Shown here piece by piece: positions 27,179 to 37,701 of a stretch of DNA of 64,000 nucleotides. The DNA comes from Pseudomonadales bacterium (lineage in GTDB: Bacteria; Pseudomonadota; Gammaproteobacteria; Pseudomonadales; Pseudohongiellaceae): positions 930,001-994,000 of the forward strand of contig WLWQ01000001.1 in the NCBI GenBank assembly GCA_012103535.1. Reading direction: 5' to 3'. Both the position numbers and the translations under genes were made by a program. The notes below the pieces were generated by a model, which saw only the letters and a list, made by a program, of their open reading frames with translations, did no database searches and was not told the origin of the DNA. Position 1 is the first letter of the stretch. Every line of letters begins with the position of its first letter.

Positions 27179-27510
27179 AGAGACTCTTTTCGATGTGTTA
27201 GCGCGCTAATGGACCTCGGTTATCCACTAATGCGCTAAACGGTCAGATGACTAGGTTTTCAAGCCTGAGGAAGGGTTTATTTTTCCTCCTAGCCGACCGC
27301 AAACGAAAGCAGATTGTTTCATTTTTGCGGGTTTAACTATCCCATTAACCTGCCCCGAAAAGCAAGGATTTAAAGGCCAGATTGAAGACAAAATCCCAGA
27401 GAAATCAGTTAGTCGGAGTAATGTCCTGGTCTGCCCGAAAATGGTCAGAATTTGGCTTCTTTTAACAGTATATGAAGCTCTAGGAAAAATGCTGAAATTT
27501 CAGTCTGGAG
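27179..27510. other. 332-bp upstream region of the MoxR/vWA operon
   Basis: The gap lies between the Nudix stop and the DUF4175 start, both on the minus strand. It must hold the operon promoter unless transcription reads through from the Nudix gene. A GAGGAA-N10-TTCCTC dyad sits at 27267-27288. The two operator-like 12-mers are listed separately. No coding sequence or RNA gene is recognised. Confidence 0.4.
27198..27248. promoter_or_regulatory. Pair of operator-like 12-mers before the DUF4175 start
   Basis: TTAGCGCGCTAA (27198-27209) is a perfect 12-bp palindrome. CTAATGCGCTAA (27237-27248) differs from it at two positions. Their starts are 39 bp apart, about four helical turns, so a dimeric regulator could occupy both on one DNA face. 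They lie 20-70 bp upstream of the first operon gene. Confidence 0.4.
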
Positions 27511-28098
27511 CTATTCTGGATATCCCATTTCGGCAGGGCGATAGTAATGGGAATCTTTGGGGAAAATTCGGATGTTACTTACTGTTACAGCAGCAACTAA
27601 TTCCTCGAGATTTCGATGAGCGGAAATATCTGAAAGAGTCGTTAACGTGGGACGAGGTAATACCCATTGCTCAGCTTCGGCGTCGGCAATTGCAGCTCGT
27701 GGCGAGATCCAGCGATGATCCAAAATTTCATCATTATCAACTGACACCGACACCTCTTCGAACAATGGGCAGACAAAAAACCAGGTACAAAACCGGCGTG
27801 GTAATTTCGGTGGTGTTGTCCAATGAGCAGTATGAATTAGCTGTGTTTCATCGATGTCGATTCCCGACTCTTCCTTGGTCTCTCTCACTGCCGCTTTCAA
27901 AGCTGCCGGGTATTCGAGATCGGTTCCCGAATTCTCAAAGTCTGTTTGATCGATACGACCACCAGGAAAGACCCAATGACCACCATGAAAGACCAAGCGG
28001 GAATTGCGCTGCAATAACAAAACTTCCAAATCAGCTTCGCTTGGTGCTCGACGCACGAGCACAACGGTAGCTGCCGGAACCGGTTCTAATTCACTCAT
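27511..28098 (-). CDS. Nudix hydrolase
   Basis: 195 residues. The Nudix helix is present as RETKEESG (72-79), following FPGGRID (45-50), with an insertion of about ten residues between the glycine and the RE-x-x-EE part compared with the canonical 23-residue box. This spacing, with PAATVVLVR at the start, recalls NUDT19/CoA-pyrophosphatase-like members. It would hydrolyse a nucleoside diphosphate linked to another group; CoA or acyl-CoA is a guess that suits the neighbouring acyl-CoA genes. It is divergent from the MFE-2-like SDR. Confidence 0.8.
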   Translation of the reverse strand: MSELEPVPAATVVLVRRAPSEADLEVLLLQRNSRLVFHGGHWVFPGGRIDQTDFENSGTDLEYPAALKAAVRETKEESGIDIDETQLIHTAHWTTPPKLPRRFCTWFFVCPLFEEVSVSVDNDEILDHRWISPRAAIADAEAEQWVLPRPTLTTLSDISAHRNLEELVAAVTVSNIRIFPKDSHYYRPAEMGYPE

Positions 28099-28279
28099 TT
28101 AAAAAATACTGCTCGGGTCAGAATCAAGGCTCGCAGATGATAGCGAATTTTTGCCGCCGAGCCACGGCCAAAAAGGAAGAAATCGAAAATCGCGAGCAAT
28201 TGCGCCGGACCAGGAGGCAGCTTAGAATCCAGCCTCTTCTTAATCGCCAACAACAACGAAAAGGATATGAGGAACCAGT

Positions 28280-29152
28280 ATGACCATAAGCTTTGATAAC
28301 AGAGTCGCAATAGTGACTGGTGCCGGTGGCGGCTTGGGCAAGCAGCATGCCCTGGAACTAGGACGTCGAGGAGCAAAAGTTGTTGTTAATGATCTGGGAG
28401 GCAATCTGGATGGAAGTGGTGGCTCAGCATCAGCAGCAGAAATTGTTGCCCAGGAAATTGTCGACAACGGTGGTACTGCGGTGGCAAATGGGGCTTCAGT
28501 GACTGATCTCGATGCGGTGCAGGCAATGATCGATGAAACCATGAGTAAATGGGGCCGCATCGATATTCTGGTAAACAACGCTGGCATCTTGCGTGATAAA
28601 ACTTTTGCCAAGCTCGAAGTAGCAAATTGGCACGCGGTTCTAGATGTTCATCTAAATGGCAGCATGAATTGCACCAAACTCGCCTGGCCCATAATGACCG
28701 AACAAAATTATGGTCGCATCGTCATGACTACTTCTACTTCGGGCTTGTTTGGAAATTTCGGTCAAAGCAATTATGGCGCAGCGAAGCTTGGCCTCGTAGG
28801 TTTCATGAATACGCTGAGATTCGAAGGTGCGAAATACAATATCCACACTAACTCTATTGCCCCCATCGCTGCTACCCGCATGACATTAGATCTGCCCGGA
28901 TTCGAAGACAGTGAGGAAAAACTGGCACCGGAGCTAGTCACACCGGCAGTGGTTTTTCTGTGCAGTGAAAATGCGCCTAACGGTCGTGTCATTCAAGCAG
29001 CTGGAGGCCGTTATTATTCCGCCGACGTTCGTGAAAACACTGGAGTCGACTTAGGCACAGGCGCGACCGTGGAAGACATCGAAGCCAACATTGACACAAT
29101 CTTGGACATGTCGACCAATATAGGAATTATCGAGAAACATCAAATCTCGTAA
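28280..29152 (+). CDS. SDR resembling the hydroxyacyl-CoA dehydrogenase domain of MFE-2
   Basis: 290 residues. The cofactor loop TGAGGGLG (13-20) is followed by VVNDLGGNLDGSG, the signature of the peroxisomal multifunctional enzyme type 2 (HSD17B4/Fox2) dehydrogenase domain, with an Asp selecting NAD. NNAG is at 99-102 and the active site Y165xxxK169 lies in SNYGAAKLGLVG. It likely oxidises 3-hydroxyacyl-CoA or a steroid-like alcohol. The single domain lacks the hydratase and SCP2 domains of the eukaryotic protein. A GAGGA ribosome site precedes the ATG. A strong hairpin follows the stop. Confidence 0.82.
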   Translation: MTISFDNRVAIVTGAGGGLGKQHALELGRRGAKVVVNDLGGNLDGSGGSASAAEIVAQEIVDNGGTAVANGASVTDLDAVQAMIDETMSKWGRIDILVNNAGILRDKTFAKLEVANWHAVLDVHLNGSMNCTKLAWPIMTEQNYGRIVMTTSTSGLFGNFGQSNYGAAKLGLVGFMNTLRFEGAKYNIHTNSIAPIAATRMTLDLPGFEDSEEKLAPELVTPAVVFLCSENAPNGRVIQAAGGRYYSADVRENTGVDLGTGATVEDIEANIDTILDMSTNIGIIEKHQIS

Positions 29153-29159
29153 TTGTTGA

Positions 29160-29194
29160 CAAGCAGATCAGTTACCAGCTAGCTGATCTGCTTG
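29160..29194 (+). terminator. Perfect 12-bp hairpin after the MFE-2-like SDR
   Basis: CAAGCAGATCAG and CTGATCTGCTTG form a perfect 12-bp stem around an 11-base loop, 8 bases after the stop. The following CACTTTCTGT is only modestly T-rich, so it may stop transcription weakly or protect the mRNA end. Confidence 0.55.
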
Positions 29195-29247
29195 CACTTT
29201 CTGTACAGATTTTCGCTCTACCAAAATTTCAATAAGACCTTGTAATT

Positions 29248-30363
29248 ATGGTTGCTAACGCTCTCTTGCTTTCCGCCTATGATGCAAAAAGCCACAAGCT
29301 GTGGCGTCTGCGGCTTGCGCAAATGTTTCCGGAAATCCATTGGACGCAACTGGCACTGCCACCTCGCAATTTCAACTGGCGCATAAGGGGCAACAGCCTG
29401 CATTGGGCGATAAACAATCGGGAAGAATTAGTGGAATCTTATGATCTGCTACTGGCAACCTCGATGGTGGATTTAACTAGCCTGCGAGGATTCCTGCCAC
29501 AGTTAGCCAGCGTTCCGAGCATAGTTTATTTTCATGAAAATCAGTTTGCCTATCCAGATAACTTACAACGCCAGGACAATATTGAGCCCTTATTAGTACC
29601 ACTCTATTCTGCGCTTTGTGCCGATAGAATTGTGTTCAATTCCAAATACAATAAAGAGTCATTTATCGAAGGCGTCAGAAGTCTTTTTAAAAGGCTTCCT
29701 GATAAAATCCCAAATATTGCGATTGAGAAGTTGTTGGCGAGCAGTGTCGTGCCAGTTCCTATCACGATTCCTGGAAATGCAATTTCTCGGTCGGCAAGCT
29801 CTGATTGTCTGGAAGTCGTCTGGAATCATCGTTGGGAATATGACAAAGATCCCGAACTTCTGCTGGCTATCGTAGAACGAATTACCTCCGCCGCCCTACC
29901 AATCCGACTGCACGTTGTAGGTGAATCCTTTCGCCAAATCCCGGATCCATTTAAACAAATTGAGAAATTACTCATTCAGCACTGCCGAGATATGAAGATT
30001 GAGGCAGGCGCCTTTGGCTATATCGAGGACGAGAATAAATACTACGGCTTACTGGCCAGTTCTGATGTGGTTTTATCGACCGCACTCCACGATTTTCAGG
30101 GACTTTCGATGCAGGAAGCATGCTTTTTAGGCTGTACTCCGCTTGCACCCGACAACCTGGTCTACCCGGAATATCTTACCGCTGAATTTCTCTACCAATC
30201 CTTGGACACCAAGACAGAGACAGCGCAAACAGTAGTAGACCGCCTAAGCCAATGGTGGGAATTTAAAACAAAAGGAGACGCCTTACCTAAAGCAGACCTG
30301 CATAAATATTCCGCGGAGGAATTACGCAGCAGTTACAGTGAGTTGTTCGGTTTAACTAGTTAA
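29248..30363 (+). CDS. QTMAN/DUF3524-type glycosyltransferase (putative tRNA-queuosine mannosyltransferase)
   Basis: 371 residues. The N-terminal half is the DUF3524/GTDC1 signature: LLLSAYDAKSHKLWRLRLAQM, then W(T)QLALPPRNFNWRIRGNSLHWA, VYFHENQFAYP and DRIVFNSKYNKESF. The C-terminal half is a GT4-like nucleotide-sugar domain (VVWNHRWEYDKDPELLL; SDVVLSTALHDFQGLSMQEACFLGC). In vertebrates this family mannosylates queuosine in tRNA-Asp. The tgt gene needed to make queuosine is 6 kb away in this window, which fits, but the acceptor of bacterial members is inferred. It is convergent with the mltD-like gene, overlapping it by 8 bp. Confidence 0.75.
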   Translation: MVANALLLSAYDAKSHKLWRLRLAQMFPEIHWTQLALPPRNFNWRIRGNSLHWAINNREELVESYDLLLATSMVDLTSLRGFLPQLASVPSIVYFHENQFAYPDNLQRQDNIEPLLVPLYSALCADRIVFNSKYNKESFIEGVRSLFKRLPDKIPNIAIEKLLASSVVPVPITIPGNAISRSASSDCLEVVWNHRWEYDKDPELLLAIVERITSAALPIRLHVVGESFRQIPDPFKQIEKLLIQHCRDMKIEAGAFGYIEDENKYYGLLASSDVVLSTALHDFQGLSMQEACFLGCTPLAPDNLVYPEYLTAEFLYQSLDTKTETAQTVVDRLSQWWEFKTKGDALPKADLHKYSAEELRSSYSELFGLTS

Positions 30364-32821
30364 CTTGTTCGAGAATGGGAAAAACGATTTCCTGATCGAT
30401 CTGGATTCGATTGAAATCCAATCCGGGATTGTACTGACGCAATAACCAGACAGGTGTTGAATAGCGAGTGCGCGCTATGTTGCCAACATTATCGCCTGGT
30501 CTTACCCGATAGTTCTCAACATTCTGAATGCGATAGTTACTGAAAAACTCTTGTTGCAGGGTGGAATGATAATCTCGTCGCTTGAGCTCAAACTCGGCGA
30601 TATTAACCCGAGAAAAATCCAGGGTAAGTCTGTCACCTATGATTACCGGATCACGATAGGCCATGTTATTCAAACGACGGAGATCCCAGGCCCGTATTCC
30701 TAACCAGTCAGCGTAATGACCCAATGTTTCTGATGCTTGAATTTCGACGGAGTTGTTGGAAGCCACGGTGTAATCCGAAGGGTCTGCAGAAAGCGCTTCG
30801 GTTAGCTGTTCATTACTTTCACTGACATCCAATGCGGGATCAAGCGCTACCGCATTTTCTTCCTCAAGCGTTACTGGCGCTTCCAATTCCTGATTATCAG
30901 GCAGCACTGCCGCAGGCGGAAGGATATCTCCCGTTATCCCACTCAGAGCGAGGTGAACAGGATCTTCTATATCAGCAAATGCGAATTCTTCAATCTGTTC
31001 CCCGATCTCTTCCTCAATGGCTGGCGGATCGATATCGATGTCGGCAACTGCCACAACCACAGACTCTTCTTCACTCACACCTTCAATCGCACTTTCACTT
31101 ACACTTTCAGCTGCTATTTCAACCGAGATCTCAACCGGGCTTTCAATTGAACTAGCAACTGAACTTTCAATTTCGCTCTCGCTTACACTTTCATTTGCAG
31201 CGCTAGTAATCTCCGGGATTTCAACTTCGCCAATCTCATCGGCAAACTGAATTTGGGTCGGAGGCGATGGTGAAGTACTGGCTTCAATTGCGGCTATTTG
31301 AACTCCGCTAGGCCCGAATCCTGGCAGTCGAATCTGTTGGCCAGGATAAATTCGATTTCGATCCTGAATACCATTCACATTGAGAAGTTCTGCTTCAGTA
31401 ACACCATAGCGAGCGGCTATTAACGAAACCGTATCACCTCTGCGCACTGTATACTCCCCATCCTCCGGCGGTTCATCACTGGCCTGAGCGATTAACTGCT
31501 GAGAACTGATGTTGTCCTGGGGTAACAACAATCGCTGACCGATTGCGATGCGATTACGACTACGTAATTGGTTTAGCGTTACCAGACGATTGACCGAGGT
31601 ATTAAAGCGGCGAGCAATAACCGACAAGCTATCACCCCCAACTACTACATAGGCGACATCCGGTGTTTGTAATTCGAATTTAAAATCATCGGGAATGAGT
31701 GCAAGCAGATTACTCGCATCGATTGCCTGCTCACGAACCTTAATGGTGTAACCACTGGGAATGCGCTTATTTCCCTCCCATATCGCAGGACGCAAAGCCT
31801 GATTGTCCGCCTCTAATTGTTCGAGACTAATACCGATTGAACGGGCAAAAACCTCCGCATCGATAAAAGCATCTGTCACTACTTCGCGGAAAATTGGTGC
31901 TGGATCCAATCGAAAATCGCCGAAATACTGCTGCGCATTATTTTCAACGTGAATTACGGCGAGAAACTGCGGATAGAAGTTACGGGATGCGAAACCAAAT
32001 GCACGCCCGCGGTAATTTGCAATAATCTTTTCAATATCAGTTGTGCCGGTTTGCCGCACTGCCCTGGCAATACCTCCAGCGCCATGATTGTAAGCCGTTA
32101 ATGCCAGTGGCCAGGTGCCTAATACGGAATAGTTGTATTCCAATAAACTCATGGCGGCACCGGCTGCGGTATAAGGATCCATACGTTCATCTACTATATG
32201 GTCTACCCGCATAAAGCGTCTGGCAGTGTCACGTCCAAATTGCCACATACCTGCCGCTGAAACACTGGAATAAGCTCGAGGATTAAAAGAGGATTCAACG
32301 TGTGGCAATACTCCAAGCTCAATCGGTAAGCCTTTCTCCCGAATCACCTGGTTAATATGTGACCGATAAGCGCCGGAGCGACGCAGGCCACCCAGAAATC
32401 GATCGGATTGACCGAGTTGCCAACGCACATTGTTCGCAGCCGTGCGCAGAGTCTCGTTACTTACATCGCTTGGCCATAAATCCAAGACTGCTTGCTGAGT
32501 GCGAGTTAGGCCGGTTCGTTTACCCCTTGCAAGCTCTCTCAAATCGTCTCGAATTCTGGATCGAACCTGTTCAATTTCCCGCCGATTCAGGTCGAGACGC
32601 TGATAAATGATGGATAAATTCTGGGAATCATGGAGAAATCCGCTCTGGGTATCTACCTCGGTATATACCTTGGTCCAGAAATTCACCGCCGGTTGTATCT
32701 CTGGTGGCTGCGGAAATTGCTCAGGATCCTGGGCGAGCGCGCTGCTGGCCAAAAGGCCACAAAGGAAGAGGCATGCCGTCTTTAGCTGCCTAAGAACTAT
32801 TCTTTGGAGAATGGAAACCAT
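30356..32821 (-). CDS. mltD: MltD-like lytic murein transglycosylase with LysM repeats
   Basis: About 821 residues from the ATG at 32821; GTG at 32863 is an alternative. A signal peptide ends near SSALAQ. The SLT domain has the catalytic Glu176 in LPHVESSFNPRAYS, followed by AAGMWQF and ALTAYNHGAGG. Two good LysM domains follow (VVGGDSLSVIARRF; VRRGDTVSLIAARYGV), then a Ser/Glu-rich low-complexity linker (about residues 540-620), then two more LysM-like repeats, the last ending VFPILEQ. E. coli MltD has two LysMs, so this is a longer form. It cleaves peptidoglycan glycan strands in the periplasm. There is no obvious lipobox. Confidence 0.85.
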   Translation of the reverse strand: MVSILQRIVLRQLKTACLFLCGLLASSALAQDPEQFPQPPEIQPAVNFWTKVYTEVDTQSGFLHDSQNLSIIYQRLDLNRREIEQVRSRIRDDLRELARGKRTGLTRTQQAVLDLWPSDVSNETLRTAANNVRWQLGQSDRFLGGLRRSGAYRSHINQVIREKGLPIELGVLPHVESSFNPRAYSSVSAAGMWQFGRDTARRFMRVDHIVDERMDPYTAAGAAMSLLEYNYSVLGTWPLALTAYNHGAGGIARAVRQTGTTDIEKIIANYRGRAFGFASRNFYPQFLAVIHVENNAQQYFGDFRLDPAPIFREVVTDAFIDAEVFARSIGISLEQLEADNQALRPAIWEGNKRIPSGYTIKVREQAIDASNLLALIPDDFKFELQTPDVAYVVVGGDSLSVIARRFNTSVNRLVTLNQLRSRNRIAIGQRLLLPQDNISSQQLIAQASDEPPEDGEYTVRRGDTVSLIAARYGVTEAELLNVNGIQDRNRIYPGQQIRLPGFGPSGVQIAAIEASTSPSPPTQIQFADEIGEVEIPEITSAANESVSESEIESSVASSIESPVEISVEIAAESVSESAIEGVSEEESVVVAVADIDIDPPAIEEEIGEQIEEFAFADIEDPVHLALSGITGDILPPAAVLPDNQELEAPVTLEEENAVALDPALDVSESNEQLTEALSADPSDYTVASNNSVEIQASETLGHYADWLGIRAWDLRRLNNMAYRDPVIIGDRLTLDFSRVNIAEFELKRRDYHSTLQQEFFSNYRIQNVENYRVRPGDNVGNIARTRYSTPVWLLRQYNPGLDFNRIQIDQEIVFPILEQVN

Positions 32822-32989
32822 TCCTCTGTCTGACTCCGAATCTTCCAAGCTATTGAAAATCACCGATTTTTGTCGAGCTAAAACATAGCAAGTATGGCAA
32901 ATCAGGCCAAGTAGAAATTTACTGTAAAGCCTATAGCCTTTCAGACTGTATCGATTGCTGAGAGTTCAAACTTTACTGGAATGGTAAAG

Positions 32990-33940
32990 CTAGACCGTTC
33001 CTTCGGGATCGGCGCCTTCTTTCACTGGAATCATCAAATCTTCGCGGGTCACGTTCATGTAAAGAATGACATTCGAAGCTATATAGATGGAAGAATAAGT
33101 TCCGATGACTACGCCAATAATTAAGGCAATAGCAAAACCTTGAGTGGTTTCACCACCGATCAGGAGAACTGAGAACAACACAAGAAGAGTAGTAAATGAC
33201 GTTATTATGGTACGGCTCAGGGTTTGATTCAGTGAAACATTAACCATTTCCACGGGAGACCCTTTGCGCATTCTTCGAAAATTTTCTCGAATTCGATCCG
33301 ACACTACGATGGTGTCATTTAGTGAGTAACCGATAATCGCTAACATCGCTGCTAGGGTATTGAGATTGAATTCTATTCCGAATATTGAAAATATCCCCAA
33401 GGTTATAATTACATCATGAGCCAAAGCTACAACCGCCCCAACTGAAAATTTAAACTGGAAGCGCACCGCGATATACACCATGATGATGCCCAGGGCTACC
33501 AACATGCCCATACCACCTTGCTCCGCTAATTCTTCACCAACTTTAGCGCTGACATAGTCTGAACCAAGCAGAGTTACTTCACTGGCACTGTTTGCACTTA
33601 ACAGCGATGCTATGGTTTCCCCAACTACCGCGGCCTGGGCAGCCTGATCCACTACTTCGATGCTTTCATCTACCGGCAGTACGACACGTATTTCACGATC
33701 GGAACCAAAGCTCACAACAACAGCATCTTCATAACCATTGTTGGTTAGCGCCTCATTGACCTCATCGAGTATGACCGTATCCGAGTAATTTAAACGCACC
33801 GAAGTTCCGGCCGTAAAATCCAGGCCGAACTGCAATGAATTGAAGACCAAAGCCAAAATAGAAACCACAACGAGCGCCGCAGAAATTACAGCCGCAATTT
33901 TGCGTACCCCCATAAAATCTACTTCTCTACCCAATATCAT
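32990..33940 (-). CDS. secF: Protein translocase subunit SecF
   Basis: 316 residues, six membrane helices. The SecF pattern is clear: FGLDFTAGTSVRLNYSD near the N-terminus, a periplasmic P1-type loop, then AVVALAHDVIITLGIFSIFGIEFNL and IGYSLNDTIVVSDRIRENFRRM, and RTIITSFTTLLVLFSVLLIGGE. With SecD it uses the proton gradient to help complete translocation of proteins through SecYEG. It begins 16 bp after the secD stop. Confidence 0.94.
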   Translation of the reverse strand: MILGREVDFMGVRKIAAVISAALVVVSILALVFNSLQFGLDFTAGTSVRLNYSDTVILDEVNEALTNNGYEDAVVVSFGSDREIRVVLPVDESIEVVDQAAQAAVVGETIASLLSANSASEVTLLGSDYVSAKVGEELAEQGGMGMLVALGIIMVYIAVRFQFKFSVGAVVALAHDVIITLGIFSIFGIEFNLNTLAAMLAIIGYSLNDTIVVSDRIRENFRRMRKGSPVEMVNVSLNQTLSRTIITSFTTLLVLFSVLLIGGETTQGFAIALIIGVVIGTYSSIYIASNVILYMNVTREDLMIPVKEGADPEGTV

Positions 33941-33956
33941 TCTTTACGCCCTGATC

Positions 33957-35843
33957 CTATGTGGCTTCTATGCCTGATTTGTTTGGAAGTTTGTACTTGC
34001 CAATTGAAAGTTGCTGCACATTGCGCCCGCCATAAATCAAATTGACTAATGCACGGGTGCCAACAATGGCAGTGAACATCGAAGTAATAATGCCAATCAT
34101 CAGAGTTACTGCGAATCCTTTAACTGGGCCCGTACCGATCGTAAACAACACCAACGCAACCAAGAAAGTTGTCAGGTTAGCATCCAGAATCGTAGTGAAA
34201 GCACGGTTATAGCCAGCATCAATTGCCTGCTGTGGCGGCATGCCATTGGTCAATTCTTCCCTTATACGAGTGAATATCAATACGTTGGCGTCCACCGCCA
34301 TACCTACCGTTAATACGATTCCAACAATACCAGGCAAGGTTAAAGTTGCCGGAATTAGCGTAGACATCACCGCAAAGATAAGCAGGATATTCATAACCAG
34401 AGCGGTATTGGCTGCCAGCCCAAATACGCGATAGTAGAAAAGCATGAAGATTAAAACCAGAACCGAAGCAACAAGAATGCCATTAATACCCGCCTCGAGA
34501 TTCTCTCGCCCCATAGTTGGACCGATTACACTTTGCTCTACGATAGTCATTGGTGCTGCTAATGAACCAGAACGAATGAGCTCAGAGAGATCATTGGCTT
34601 CTCGCGACGAAAGCCCAGTTATAACAAATGTCCTTGGTAATGCCGTACGAATTGTGGCGTGACTGATTAATCTTTTTTCTTCAAAGAATTCGACATCTTC
34701 AACTTCTTCACCATTCTCATCGGTAGTTAAAATAGTACGACTTCTAGTTTCACTTAGAAGTATGTCCATCATTCTGCCGACATTTTCTCGAGTAACACGG
34801 TTGATCTGATTTCCACCTTGAGCATCGAGGTTAATCTGTACCTGAGGCAACCCATTTTGGTCTAGTGAGGAACGCACGTTACTAATACGGTCACCCTGCA
34901 GGATGACTTCATTGTCAACGTCAACCAACAATCCATCGGGATTTACATAGGTTACATAGGAAGCCGGTGAAGCCCCCGGCGTTGCTTCGAGATGGAATTC
35001 CAAGGTGGCTATCCGCTGCAGGAATCGAATGGCCTGGGCAGGATCTTGCACACCTGGCAATTCCACAACAATACGGTCCGCACCCTGCTGCTGCACGGTT
35101 GGTTCAGCGACCCCAAGCGCGTCGACACGACTCATGATAGTAGTGCGGTTTGCTTGCAATGTGTCACGTTGAATCTGCAAGATGACGTCAGGTGGTGTGC
35201 GCATGTCCAACACCGAGACGTTGCCAGCATCACGATTCTGAAATTGCAGGTCAGGAAAATTTTCCAGCAAAGCTGAGCGGGCTTCCGAACGATCATCTTC
35301 ATTGCCAAATCGAATTTCCAGATGGGAATTATCGACGACGTTGGTACCACGAGTGCGAAGTCTTTCTTCTCTTAATATAGAACGAACATTACTCAGATTG
35401 TCTTCCATGCGTCGGCCAAGGGCCGCGTCCATGTCCACTTCCATCAGAAAGTGCACACCGCCTTGTAAATCCAAACCAAGATTCATTTTGCCAGCACCAA
35501 TAGCTTGCAACCATGCAGGCGTGGTCGGCGCCAGATTTAAGGCGACGATGTAATCGTTGGTTAGTGCCTCTTCGATTGCTGTTTTAGCAATGAGCTGATC
35601 ATCTACAGAATTAAAACGGACGAGAATACTTTCTTCGCTGACTTCCTCGCCAAAGAATTCCACTTGAGCGGCTTCCAGCGCGGTAGTGACGGTAGCCATA
35701 TCCGATTCGTTCAGACTTAAACTATCTGTCGAAATCTGAATCGCTTCATCATCAGGATAAATATTAGGAATCGAGTAAAGGAATCCCAATACAACCACGA
35801 CAACGATTAATATATTTTTCCAAGCGGGATATCGATTTAGCAT
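33957..35843 (-). CDS. secD: Protein translocase subunit SecD
   Basis: 628 residues. Motifs: GLDLQGGVHFLMEVD after the first helix, a large periplasmic domain containing the VERIVVELPGVQDPAQA-type segment (here IVVELPGVQDP), then GAPMTIVEQSVIGPTMG and the six-helix RND-like membrane part (GMAVDANVLIFTRIREEL). Size matches gammaproteobacterial SecD. The order yajC-secD-secF is standard, with 38 bp between yajC and secD and 16 bp to secF. Confidence 0.94.
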   Translation of the reverse strand: MLNRYPAWKNILIVVVVVLGFLYSIPNIYPDDEAIQISTDSLSLNESDMATVTTALEAAQVEFFGEEVSEESILVRFNSVDDQLIAKTAIEEALTNDYIVALNLAPTTPAWLQAIGAGKMNLGLDLQGGVHFLMEVDMDAALGRRMEDNLSNVRSILREERLRTRGTNVVDNSHLEIRFGNEDDRSEARSALLENFPDLQFQNRDAGNVSVLDMRTPPDVILQIQRDTLQANRTTIMSRVDALGVAEPTVQQQGADRIVVELPGVQDPAQAIRFLQRIATLEFHLEATPGASPASYVTYVNPDGLLVDVDNEVILQGDRISNVRSSLDQNGLPQVQINLDAQGGNQINRVTRENVGRMMDILLSETRSRTILTTDENGEEVEDVEFFEEKRLISHATIRTALPRTFVITGLSSREANDLSELIRSGSLAAPMTIVEQSVIGPTMGRENLEAGINGILVASVLVLIFMLFYYRVFGLAANTALVMNILLIFAVMSTLIPATLTLPGIVGIVLTVGMAVDANVLIFTRIREELTNGMPPQQAIDAGYNRAFTTILDANLTTFLVALVLFTIGTGPVKGFAVTLMIGIITSMFTAIVGTRALVNLIYGGRNVQQLSIGKYKLPNKSGIEAT

Positions 35844-35881
35844 AATTTGCTCTTAAGGTTTATGTTGAGCTATTGCCCAAG

Positions 35882-36214
35882 CTAAATTTGACTAATCGTT
35901 CCTCTAGGCAACGCAGCAGCTACCGAAGATTTTTGCAGTTTTAACTCAACGCCATCAGACACTTCGACAGCGATATACTCATCCTGCACTCGGGTGACTT
36001 TTCCGATTAAACCACCGGAAGTCATAATCTCATCGCCTTTCGAAATACTTCCCACTAATTCCTGGTGCTCCTTGGCTCGCTTCGATTGTGGGCGCCACAA
36101 GATCAGCCAGAACAGGAAAAACATTCCGCCAAATAGAATTAGATTGTAAGTAAGTGAAGGTTGGCTGGCCTGCCCTGCTTCTTGAGCATAGGCGACGGGA
36201 AATAATAGATTCAT
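35882..36214 (-). CDS. yajC: Preprotein translocase subunit YajC
   Basis: 110 residues. One helix (ILFGGMFFLFWLILWRPQSKRAKEHQ) followed by the conserved SISKGDEIMTSGGLIGKVTRV and EVSDGVELKLQKSSVAAALP. YajC associates with SecDF and the SecYEG-YidC holotranslocon. A GAGAGAG ribosome site precedes the ATG. It is separated from the tgt stop by 167 bp containing a CCCAAC-att-GTTGGG dyad (36289-36303) without a T-run. Confidence 0.93.
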   Translation of the reverse strand: MNLLFPVAYAQEAGQASQPSLTYNLILFGGMFFLFWLILWRPQSKRAKEHQELVGSISKGDEIMTSGGLIGKVTRVQDEYIAVEVSDGVELKLQKSSVAAALPRGTISQI

Positions 36215-36381
36215 GAACTCTCTCTCGGTCTAATGGCGATAGTCTTTATTGTTTTCTGAAATACTGCTTTATCGTTCCATTCTATGTTCCCAACATTGTT
36301 GGGGCATTAGTCTTGGTTTCAAGTCAAAACAGCTAATCAGATGCTCAACGATTGCCTCTCTAAATCAGGGCTTGGATTTCC

Positions 36382-37521
<1,140 letters not shown>

Positions 37522-37701
37522 CTAATGTTCCCTTTCCCACACCAAAGATTCGAAAATAATTTTCACAATATCGATCTTAATTTCTATCCGTGATATTCGG
37601 ACTGTTGTCACTCCGGGCTCGCTGGGTCGCACTAAAAGAATGAGAATCGTCTCAACAGTTCTGAACCAAACTTCTCTTGTTGATAGTCGTACCATTGTTA
37701 C

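Noticed and set aside
27441..28070. 209-residue plus-strand frame over the Nudix gene
   Set aside because: Antisense to a gene with an intact Nudix motif; no recognisable domain.
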